A DNA stretch of 64,000 nucleotides from Lobosporangium transversale (taxonomy: Eukaryota; Mortierellomycota; Mortierellomycetes; Mortierellales; Mortierellaceae). Of the stretch, positions 36,009 through 46,536 are shown in pieces. How positions within the stretch are numbered: position 1 is the first letter of the stretch; every line of letters starts with the position of its first letter. The stretch lies in assembly GCF_002105155.1 (NCBI RefSeq), contig NW_019028994.1, positions 248,001 to 312,000 on the forward strand, in the 5' to 3' direction. The notes under the pieces are model-generated. The model did not search any database and was not told the DNA's origin. It saw only the letters and a program-made list of their open reading frames with translations. Made by a program: the position numbers and the translations under genes.

Positions 36009-36774
36009 GTGAAATGCAAGTTGCATTCAGCAAGCAGACAAAAAAGTGATTGAGATGGAAGAAGAGAGGAAAGGGAGCTGAATAGAGATGAGAGAGAGTG
36101 AGGAGCAAACTTTGGGAAATATAATGCAATGCCCTGCTCACAGATTGTTGTCTATTATCAGCAAAGGCGATCAAATTAACCCAAAAATTCAGATTGAATG
36201 CAGGCATGTGGAACCAAAAAAAAGTCCAGGCTCTTTTTTTTTATTGCATTGCCATGGCCATGGATCGATGACTACGCGATCTGATGTAGTGCGGGTACTC
36301 TAACCTTTAGTTTCCGGAACGACAATGGCGCATCAGGGACATTCGATATAGTCTTTCATTGCAATAGCTTATCATTAATAGAGTCTGTATTTAGAAATAA
36401 ATGTTGACCATGGTTTTTGCTGCTTTGGTCCTAGTTGGCTTCAACAGCTTACAGAGCAGTTAAGACCCAGAATCTGGATTGGGATATGACTAACGAAAAA
36501 GGAAAGTGCCACCGTTGAACAGGTGGCTTTTCCCTTGACTATTATCCAATCAACATACGAGATCAAGATTCGCTCGTTCGCTTTTTTTTCCCACTTCTCC
36601 TACCTGTTGCTTCTCTTTTTGATGAGGATGTGTCGCATTTATTTCACTTGACACTTTGACTTCCCTATTTAATATTTGGACCTTGTTTTTCTTTTTTTTT
36701 TTTTTTCCCTCTCTTCTTTTCTCTCTTCAACACACACTCTTCTCTTATTTTCCTTGTTTCAAATATCATCCGCT
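36009..36774. promoter_or_regulatory. divergent promoter TIG-ankyrin gene / PDX1
   Basis: 766 bp. Contains an imperfect inverted repeat (36501-36533), a CCAAT at 36546-36550, a TGACTAA near 36487 and a T-rich leader ending just before the PDX1 ATG. Confidence 0.6.
36501..36533. promoter_or_regulatory. inverted repeat upstream of PDX1
   Basis: GGAAAGTGCCACC, 8-bp spacer, then GGTGGCTTTTCC: GCCACC/GGTGGC is a perfect 6-bp pair extended by GGAAA/TTTCC with one offset base. It lies about 245 bp before the PDX1 start. It could be a dimer-binding site; no factor is assigned. Confidence 0.4.
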
Positions 36775-38364
36775 ATGACCTTCGCTACCCCCACTAACTT
36801 GGTTCCTGCTCAGGAGAACGGCTCTTCTGCTGTTGACAACACCTCCGAGGTGCCTGAAGTCGCTTCCTTCCACGTCAAGGCTGGTCTTGCTCAAATGCTC
36901 AAGGTAAGGGCATTATAGATTAAGACTATTACTGTTATCATCGTTATCATTCATTTTGGAAGAAATCAATCAAGTCAAAGGAAGGAAAAAAAAAAAAAAA
37001 AAAGATGCACCAGTCAACATCAGTGCACAAAAGCAGAAAAAAAAAAAAAAAAAATCAAAACAAATCAAAACAAAGAACTTGGAAATAATGTTGTTCATTC
37101 GACTGATCAACTCATTTTATAATGTCTCTTCATTGCTACTCATGCATTAGGGAGGTGTGATCATGGATGTCATTAACGTCGAGCAGGCTCTTATTGCCGA
37201 GGCTGCTGGCGCCTGCGCTGTCATGGCCTTGGAGCGTGTCCCTGCTGATATTCGCAAGAACGGTATGTATACATACTTTCGATTTGATTTTGAGGGGACT
37301 TTGTTCTGACCTGAGCCACTATTCTGGGAAAAAAACAAATAAAAAAGCTTTACCATGTTGACTCATGGTATCACCTACTAGGATGATACACACCACACAC
37401 AATATGCAGCTCTGGCGGAACTCTAATGAGATTAAAGAAACTCTTTACGCCCTACTTTTCCACGCTTTTGACTCATCAATCTTTTTTATCCACTGTTTGA
37501 ATATCGTCGGATCTTTATAGGCGGTGTTGCCCGTATGTCTGATCCTCGCATGATCCGTGAGATCATTGACGCTGTCTCCATCCCTGTCATGGCCAAGGTC
37601 CGAATTGGACACTTTGTTGAGGCTCAGGTATGTAGTACATAACGACGCAGCACAGAAAGAGAGAGTAGATGATTGTTGTGATCCTTCAATTTCAATAGAT
37701 CAAGTGGATACTCAATGTCCTTGTTTTTCTTATACTTCCACTTCCCAAACAGATTATCGAGTCCCTTGGAGTTGACTACATTGATGAATCAGAGGTTTTG
37801 ACCCCTGCCGACGAATCCAACCATATCAACAAGCATGACTTCAAGGTTCCCTTTGTCTGCGGTGCCAAGAACCTTGGTGAGGCTCTTCGCCGCATCAATG
37901 AGGGTGCTGGTATGATCCGCACCAAGGGTGAGGCTGGCACTGGTAATGTTGTTGAGGCTGTCCGCCACTGCCGTACCGTCAAGGCTGAGATCCGCAAGGC
38001 CCAGTTGATGGATGATGCTGAGCTTTTCACCTATGCCAAGGAGATCCAAGCTCCCTATCACTTGCTTAAGGAGACTGCCAAGTTGGGTCGTTTGCCTGTT
38101 GTCAACTTTGCTGCTGGTGGTGTTGCCACCCCCGCTGATGCTGCCTTGATGATGCAGCTTGGATGCGACGGTGTCTTTGTTGGATCTGGTATCTTCAAGT
38201 CAGGTGACCCAGCCAAGCGTGCTCGTGCTATTGTTCAGGCTGTTACTCACTACAAAGACCCCAAGGTCCTTGCTGAGGTCTCTGAGGATTTGGGTGAGGC
38301 CATGGTTGGCATCAACATTTCAGACATCCCTGAGGACCAGCTTTACGCCAAGCGTGGCTGGTAA
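36775..38364 (+). CDS. SNZ1: pyridoxal 5'-phosphate synthase, lyase subunit (PdxS/Snz)
   Basis: Makes PLP from ribose-5-phosphate, glyceraldehyde-3-phosphate and ammonia supplied by its glutaminase partner Pdx2/Sno. Four exons: 36775-36903, 37151-37262, 37521-37627, 37753-38364; 319 aa. Hallmarks of the (beta/alpha)8 barrel: [19 protein letters not shown] (N-terminal region with the first PLP-domain Asp), [22 protein letters not shown] (active-site Lys region), [71 protein letters not shown]. Length is typical. The partner glutaminase, often divergent from SNZ in yeasts, is not adjacent: the divergent neighbour is the TIG-ankyrin gene. Intron 1 has two long A runs. Confidence 0.97.
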
Positions 38365-38662
38365 AAAAACAACAACCGAACCTTTTAGGCCTCCACTGTT
38401 AAAAGTTGTATTCTTTACATTTTTCCTACCCCCTTCCATTGCGATATGTAAATTCTTGTTTTTTATTTATTTTTTTAGACATCCATTAAAAAATTGTATT
38501 CGTATCAATTTGATTTATCATTACAATGTTTCTTCTGCAATGTCTGCTATTGATTGTGGACAGTTTCAGCTTTTCAAAGATTGTCGATATTGTACATGTG
38601 CATGAAGTTTATAGGATGAGTCAGAGAACATGTTTTGTGCAGATTGAAATGGTGCGCAAGCT

Positions 38663-40186
38663 TTACTCATCCGTGACATCGTGAACCCAAGTGCGACTCA
38701 CGGGGATGCGAAGGGCCATCTTATTGTATGAAAGCTTTCTCCAGAACGAATCTTTACTGTTTTTCTTTTGGACCAGCACAACTTGATCGCCCAATTTCAG
38801 TTCCGGGTCAACGACAGTCTCCAACTCGTCTGCAGCCTTATTCACAATTCCAGCTAGTTGCAAATATTTCTTTCCCCATTTTTGGTTTAACAATTTTGCG
38901 CCATGATCTTGAACCTCGATCAAAAGGTGGTCGTGGTCTTGACTAATGAGCATGTTATTGATTGCAAATGTCGAAACATTCTTATAGTTGCCCCTTGGGG
39001 TAGAGATTGAAGGTAATGATGTTGAAGTTGATAGCGACGAGGTCTTGTCATTATCGTTGTCAATGTCGTTATTATTATTCCAATACACATCATTATCCTG
39101 TACAAAAGTCCCAATGTTGCCACTTTCTTCCGTATCACCCCATTTGTGATGATCACTTGGCTTGTCTGAGTGAAAGAGACCCAAACGAATGCTGACTCTA
39201 TCAAGTTGTCTCTCATTCTCGGGGAAGACCCAGTGGAACCACTCTTGGTTGGGTCTTGCCCTTTGGATCTCCCATTCAGAACCCAGCAGATCCAATGCAG
39301 GTGTAGAGCTATAGATCCCTGATGCTGCTTGTTTCTGAGCACGTTTCAAAATTTTGTCCAAATCCCTGTTGGCCAACATAGCGGGCATTGCATAGGTTAT
39401 CGACGAAATCGTTCCCCCGAGGAAGAGGATGGGCAAGAGAATGAAAAGGATTCCGCCTGTTAATAATAATAACGCCCCACCATAGACGCCTCCAATAACG
39501 ACGGGAATAAAGAGGACGGTGGCAAAGGGCGCTCCGAACATCAATATGACCGGTACAGCCACGACCACAGCAGAAATGATCATCACTTTGAACATAAACC
39601 GAATGGGTCTCCTTGGTGGCCTCGGAGGCCTCGGCATATTGTAGTTGTTGTAGTTGTTGTAGTTGTTGTAGTTGTTGTAGTTGTTATATGATGATCTCTG
39701 TCGAATCTGTTGTTTTAGTCCATGGTGTTGTTGTCGAAATGTTAGCAGCGAACGGCGACAAGATAAAAATATGTGTGTAGGAGGTATTGTTGTTACGAAT
39801 TGGCGAGGTTTGGTCCACTGTATGAGGCCTCTCTTAGCCGTTACATGGCGTGGGAAAAAGCTTTGACATGTTTCGAACAAGTTGGTAGGCCTTCTGATAG
39901 ATGATAACAGTAATAGCGATGATGATGGTGGTAGTGGTAACAATGCTGGTGTTGTAAAGCAGCTATAGCACTGGTTTAAAAGAGGTGGTTTTGTAGCACT
40001 ATGTCTGATAGCTGGTCCTCCTTCTGTTACTGCTCCCATTCCTATCCCTACGCAAGAAAACGTATGATTATTTCTATAGATTAATCTATTCCGGATAGAT
40101 GTTTGGCCAATAGGTGTGCATAAGACGCTGTTTTTTGGACGGATAGTCCTGAGAATCCTTGTTAGGCTGCTATCGCCAAATGGCAT
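38663..40186 (-). CDS. probable organellar membrane protein, unknown function
   Basis: Single exon, 507 aa; not recognised. The first ~185 residues are rich in Arg, Ser and hydroxyl residues with very few acidic ones, as in mitochondrial targeting sequences. They end in a tandem NNY repeat (plus-strand GTTGTAGTT units at about 39640-39686). After MPRPPRPPRRPIRF come two or three closely spaced hydrophobic segments (about residues 200-275, e.g. MIISAVVVAVPVILMFGAPF and GGALLLLTGGILFILLPILF). The C-terminal ~230 residues look globular (SEWEIQRARPNQEWFHWVFP, DRVSIRLGLFHSDKP, LGDQVVLVQKK). The internal M before PRPPRPP is an alternative start. Convergent with PDX1, 298 bp apart. Confidence 0.75.
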   Translation of the reverse strand: MPFGDSSLTRILRTIRPKNSVLCTPIGQTSIRNRLIYRNNHTFSCVGIGMGAVTEGGPAIRHSATKPPLLNQCYSCFTTPALLPLPPSSSLLLLSSIRRPTNLFETCQSFFPRHVTAKRGLIQWTKPRQFVTTIPPTHIFLSCRRSLLTFRQQHHGLKQQIRQRSSYNNYNNYNNYNNYNNYNMPRPPRPPRRPIRFMFKVMIISAVVVAVPVILMFGAPFATVLFIPVVIGGVYGGALLLLTGGILFILLPILFLGGTISSITYAMPAMLANRDLDKILKRAQKQAASGIYSSTPALDLLGSEWEIQRARPNQEWFHWVFPENERQLDRVSIRLGLFHSDKPSDHHKWGDTEESGNIGTFVQDNDVYWNNNNDIDNDNDKTSSLSTSTSLPSISTPRGNYKNVSTFAINNMLISQDHDHLLIEVQDHGAKLLNQKWGKKYLQLAGIVNKAADELETVVDPELKLGDQVVLVQKKNSKDSFWRKLSYNKMALRIPVSRTWVHDVTDE

Positions 40187-40233
40187 GGTTATGCACTGCA
40201 GACGCTGTTGAAGATACGGAGTTCTTTACGGAG

Positions 40234-40270
<37 letters not shown>

Positions 40271-43200
40271 TTTTGGTCGAAGTAAGGCAGGTTAAAAAAA
40301 AGAGTAGAAAGTAGAAGGTGCGGAAAAGAGTGATGCCGGATGTGGCTTGTGGGTATACACAAATTACGATAGAAGTTTGTCTGCCCAATTGCCCAATGGG
40401 AGTAATGCTTGTTAAGGCGTTGGAAAAACGCAACGCGCGTGATAATAGATCTCAACAGTCCAGATTCCCATCATCATTGAGGCCTCGTGTAAGATATACA
40501 GCTCTTTGATCCTTTCCTCCAATGCTCATCCTGCATGACAAATCCAATCAAATGTTCTAGTGTAGAGTAAGGAGTAGGGTGCATTGACAAAAAAGAAAAG
40601 AAGGGAGGAAGGGGGGGATGAGGACTAAATTAGATGCCGCTCCAGAGCAGATGCGCCCCTCATTTTGGACTAACATCTCTTTTTTATTATCCATTGCCAC
40701 TCAGCCCAGGAACAAACCACAGCATGCACTAACGCTCAGAAAGTTCTCGCTCAATTACAGTATCATCGAAATTATTCATTGTCGTGTATCCCTTATTTTT
40801 TTATTTTTTTATTTTTTCATCTTGCCTTTTTTTTTTTTTTTTTTTTCTTCATTCTTCTCCCTTCACAACATGTTCTCTCCTTTTTTTTTATTTCTTAAAA
40901 TAACAAGAGGTTCCGGTTACTTGGCTGGATTTACTTCTTTATAGCTCCAAACTCCAGACTATTAAAATTTGAGGCGTATAGCTTTTTTTTATATCCTATT
41001 GGTTGTTCCTTCGATATGCCCTACATACCTTTGGACTTCAGGGTTTTATTTTTTCTCTTGCCAATTTAATTTAAGTTGATTCGTTTATTTTTTTAATGCC
41101 ATACTACTTTATGCCTTTTCTTCTTCTTCTTCTTCTTCTTCATCATCTTCTTTTGCAACACTTCTTTTAATAGTATCGTAGAGGTTCCCTCAGCATCATA
41201 TGCCTTTTTAAAGAAATATATCTCAAATTGGCCTTTTCCGGTTATGATTCTAAAGCGTTCGAGACTTGCAGAAAGTTAGAGCGACTTTCAACGGCTGAGC
41301 AACAACAACGTGGATAACAGAGCACAAAAAAAAAAAAAGAAAGAAAGAAAGAAAAAAGAAAAGAAAAGAAGGTAAGGAGATCATCTTTTATTTATGTATT
41401 CTACGGCAATGGGATGGTAGATAGTGTATAAGAGAAGGAAGCTAAATGAAGGGATTGACAAGGGAAGAGGTCGCTTGCTTTGTTTGTTGAGCAAAAGGTC
41501 CTTCTCTCCATACCTCAGTCGTCCCTGCTAGCCATGTGCTCCTTGGGGATCGAGGGATAAAATAGTTATTTCGAGGAGAGTCGATCTTTCTCCTCCTTCA
41601 ATGATATGATCGCAATTCCTTAAGAACTACAGCCCCTCTTCCATCCATGTCGTCCATGTTCTTTTTTTTTTTTATTTTTTTATTTTTTTTTATTTTATTA
41701 TTTTTTTTATATTGCCCATGCATACAACATGGCTCCTTCTCCTTTTTTTTTTTTTTTTTTTTTTTTTTCTGAAGGAATCTGACTATCCTGTTTGTGGCAC
41801 TTTCATTTGCATAACCATTATTATGTAAAAGAAGGGGCACCAGAAAAAAAGAACATCATCTAGGCATCTAGACTTATTACGTTGCCCCTTCCCTTCCTTC
41901 GCTCTGTTTCCCAATATCTACTCACGTTTCACTACTACAAAGAGTCCATGTTGCTCTTAAACAATAACGTGATTTCAGTAACCAGCAACATAAATTCTAC
42001 ATTTGCCAATCCTCCTTTGAATACGTAAACATTCTATGGGTACAGTTGCGAGTACGAGAGTATAAGAGAGAGAGAGAGAGTAATGTGGCTCGGAAAAAAG
42101 AAAAAGAGAAAGAAGAGGATACCAAAGAGACAGCCCCATTCCGCATGATTGACGACCTTGGAATGGAGAATGGATAAATAGAGTATTACATACAAAAAAG
42201 GCGTTATTTTTAGGTTGCAGCAATGATATAAAACTCCATTTGTGCGCGTAAAAGGCCGGGCTGAAGGAATACGATCGAGTGGTATGCTTAGGGAAAAGAC
42301 ATGGTCGCGAGCATATGCAACTGTATTTTAGTGATTGGTTCTTAGCCCCGTTTCGTAATGGATAAGACGAAGCGGTCAATGCTAAAGGATAAAAAAAAAA
42401 AAAGACAATAAGCACATATAAAAAAAAAGGAAAAGGAAAGAGGAAAAAAAAAAAAAAAAAAAAAAAAGAAATCTCATCTCATCCCATAATGGTGTTGCTT
42501 GTGATCATTTTATTACAACGCAATTAGTTCTTCCCTTTTGTTCACGGAAAGCATTACTGCTTCTCAACTGGAGCTCTCCATAGTGTCCATAGTTTTGCCA
42601 GGTTTCTTTTAAAGAAGCGGATTATATTTCATCTGTTCAATTGCCGATGCAAGTAACCTATCATCCCATGTCTTAACCACCATCTTCCATCTCTTACCCG
42701 TGCGCAAGTGTTATTGCGAAGCAAAAGCTATTCATTTCTATCCAGATTTTTTTTTTGATTGAGTCCATCTTCTGGCTCCCTATTGATTGATTGTGTATGC
42801 ACCCTTGTTTTGTTCTCATGTTTTTTTATTGATTGTTTGTTTTTTTATTTTGAGCCTTTCTCTTTTTTCCTCTATCCTCAATCCATTTAGTTGCTCCCGT
42901 TCCTCCTTATTTTGATTGTTTCTAGCTGTCTTTATTCGACGTAAAGGATCATTATAGTGTCAATGTGTTATGCATCTATATCAATAGTGAGTATTATATC
43001 CTTGCGGGGTCGTTTTTTTTTTTTTTTTTTTTTTTTTGCTGCTGACACAACAAACAAGAGCAACAATAATAAAAAAAACCACAAAAAAAAAAAAAAAAAA
43101 AAAAAGAAAAAAAAGAAAAAGTAAAGCATGTCTCTTTGTACTCTTTTCTTACTAACATATCCTTCTCTTCGTCTCTTTCTATTCTCCTTCTGTTCTTTCC

Positions 43201-43583
43201 CTTTCTTCCTCTCCTCTCTATCTTTTTTATTCATGTACTCTGATGTGACTTTAATTCCACCGTCTTGATTGTTTTTGTCTATTTCTACTTCTAATTCTCT
43301 TCTTTATGATTGTAATGCCACAAACCTTTTTTTTTTTTTGCTTCGGCGCTTGTTTACTATAACTGCCTTTCTTATTACTTATTAGCTTGGAAAATACCCT
43401 AGAACAAATACATCCAACTCATAATATCACTCATTTGATCTGCAAAAAAAAAAAAAAAAAAAAAAAAAAAACGTTTGTTACACATACAAAACGCCAACTC
43501 GAACACGGACCAACTCTCACTTCTCAAACCCTAATTTATATTTTGTATTTTATATTTTATATCCTGTCTCCTATACATACGCC
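40187..43583. other. 3.4-kb divergent intergenic region, homopolymer-rich
   Basis: Between the membrane-protein gene (minus) and the class C receptor gene (plus). Repeated long T and A runs (e.g. 40238-40269, 41743-41768, 42447-42467, 43087-43105, 43446-43470) and simple repeats. Open frames across it are made by these tracts and look spurious. No RNA gene found. Long spacing may hold extended 5' UTRs. Confidence 0.55.
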
Positions 43584-46499
43584 ATGAAGTTCCTTTGGAC
43601 ACAGACATGCACACAAATGCGGACAAAGGCACAGACTCTACAAAAGAGGCATTCCACCACTATCGCTACTTGCCTCATGGTAGCCTCATTCTTAGCCGGC
43701 AGCCTTCATTGTTGTGCATCCGCACAGTCAACTTATACCCCTTCCGACTCTTGGCATACCTCGACAACTCACCCAACCGCGTCTTTGTCACACCAGGGAA
43801 ATCGTCTCACAGACCGGAGAATTAACAATGCTCTTCAGGTACCAACAGCAGCAGAGACACGTTTGAATCAGTATCATCAACAACATCAACATCGACATCG
43901 ACATCACCGACTACACCGACAACAACAAAAAGCTCCTACTTCCACTTCAACCGATTCTTCCTCTCACTCTTTAATGACAGCTCATGATGATAATGATAAG
44001 CACCTTTTAACGATAATGAAACATTCAAAACCACCCCTCCCAGAACGAATATTACGACTACAGAAACGTCAAACACATAGTACTCCCGTACACATGAAGC
44101 ATTTACCTTCTCCCTCTTCTCCCTCTTCGTCTCTGCCGCCATCGTCTCCATTGCCCTCACTATTACCAACATCTAGTCCGTCTGCACCTCAACCTTTGAT
44201 CGCCATCCTTCCATTACCATCACAGGGTTCTTCATCAGGGCCTGACCCATCTTCTACGGCATCACAGCCTCAGAAACCAATCTCATTGATATCTTCTCAA
44301 AATGGGGCGAATGCGTCGCAGATTAATTTTCCTTATACCCCTGCCACAGGAGCCAGGAACGAGTTGACACTGACACCTAATGTGACATCGGTAGAAGGAT
44401 TAGTCGAAATTCGAATCGGAGTCATCCTACCGTACTCCTTGCCCAGCAACCTTACACAGCAGTTAACTTATAGGTGGGAATGCCAAGGATATATATATAT
44501 ATATATATATAAAAAGGAGAAAAAGTGATTTAATGAGGAATGTTGAATAGGCAGGAAAATACAGATCCTACTGCTTAAAAAAAAGACGTTAAACGCGTCA
44601 TTGCCTTTTAAGATGGGGTTTCCTGCGGCAGTATTAATAGATATAATTTCCTAATTTGAGATGTCTATCCTTTTTTATTTTATTTTATTTTATTTTATTT
44701 TATTTCTTCTTTACTGCTTCAAACTCAATAGTGGGACATCAGCCATCCGACTGGCTGCAAGTGAGATCAATGCGAATCAGTTAATCCCTGGTGCTTATGT
44801 GACACTTGTTCTCAAGGACTCGTTCAATGGACGTGATCCCGAGAACTCGGGGGCTTCTCAGGCCATCTTTTCGACTGTATCGTTGCTTCAGGCCAATGGA
44901 GGTGTTTCAGCCGTGATTGGTGATGTAAGCAGCGCGCTTTCGATGCAATCAGCTCTCTTGACAAGTCGGTTGTCAATCCCACAGTGCTCCTATTCTGCAG
45001 GGTCCAGTAGGTGTCTTTATTTGTTTTATATTTTATTTCGTTTCCCTATTTTTATATTTTATTATTATTATAATAATTACTAACATCGAGTGTCATTGGG
45101 TATATCTAGCACAACTTTCAAACAAGGATGATTATGATTATTTCTTTCGGACTATCCCTACAGAGCTGATGTTTGGCAAGGTGATGATTGATTTTGTTGC
45201 CAGTCGTGGGTGGAAAACAATTGCAGTGTTATATACTGGAGATTCTCTTGGTGTTGGAAGTAAGGATAGTTTAGCTGATGTTGGTGTCTTTTATTCCGAG
45301 TCAACATTTGACACTTTTTTTTTTTTTTTTTTTTTTTGACTTACGCATTCTTTCTTTCTTTCTTTCTTTTTTTTTTTTTTTTTTTCCTCTCTCTCTCTTT
45401 CTTGTTCTAAAGTAATGGACAATATTGTATTACAGGCAGCTCAGAAAAATATCACTGTTGGGTTCAAGCAAGCATTCTGGGAGTCGGGTACGTCCTTGGA
45501 TATTGATGCTACATTAAATTCTGTCAAGGAGTCTGGGCAACGGATTATCCTAGTGGCAGCAGTGAACGAGCCCCAGATCCGATTGATGATTGAAGCTGTG
45601 TAGGCAATTTTTTTTTTTTCTGTAACCATTCTATCATGGCGACCCTTCTATTCCAAGTCATTTAAGCCTTGCTACTTTTCATGCACTAATTTTTATTTTA
45701 TTTTTATTTTTATTTTTATTTTTATATTTGAACAGCAACAAAGGCCTGGTGTCAAAAAATTATGTCTGGCTTACGATCAATCAAATTGCAGAACCAATGT
45801 TGGAGGAGAATTCAGGATTGAAGCCATCGGATCTGAATGGGTTGTTTATGTTTGATAATCTGCTAAAGTTAAATGGCTATGAACCCTACGAGAGGTTCTT
45901 AGACAAGTGGGCAGCTCTTGACCCGTCGCAGTAAGGAACCAAAGAAAAAAAAAAAAAAAAAAAAGGAAAAAAATCATCTTAACAGCTCTTCTTTTTTCTT
46001 GCAATTATTCTAATTGGGGAAAAAATTACTTCAAAATGTAAACTAGATATCCTTATGCTGGTCAACGGGATATTTCTAGCAATGAGCCGTAAGTCTTGTT
46101 GCTTATCCTTTTTTATTTTTTTTTTTCCTTCTTCTTTATTATTGTTGAAAGTTTGGAGGCTTACTTTTTATTTTATTTTATTTTATTTTATTTTATTTTA
46201 TTTCCTTTGCGTGCCATACTTGCTTAAAGTCAAGCTTATTCATGCATGATGGTCATAGCGAGCGCGTTCGCAAAAGTAACCAAAGGCAACACGACAGCAT
46301 TGCAGGCGTTGGCTGCAGGAAGGAAAGGATATCATTTGAAACCATTGGAGATGAACACCAATTATACAGGACCTGGTGGGCCCATGGTCTTTGATGTAAA
46401 TGGCGACATGGTTTATGCGTAAGTCATGGCAAAAAAAAAAAAAAAAAAAAAAAAAAAAGAAAGCTCTAGCATCATTTATAGCCACAATCCCTCGGCTAA

Positions 46500-46536
<37 letters not shown>

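Noticed and set aside
36009-38662. SNO/PDX2 glutaminase partner next to PDX1
   Set aside because: Neighbours are the TIG-ankyrin gene and an unrelated membrane protein; no glutaminase motif is present.
41975-42415. 146-codon minus frame in the long intergenic region
   Set aside because: Ser/Leu/Phe-rich, bounded by homopolymers, and upstream of the receptor leader; no conserved feature.
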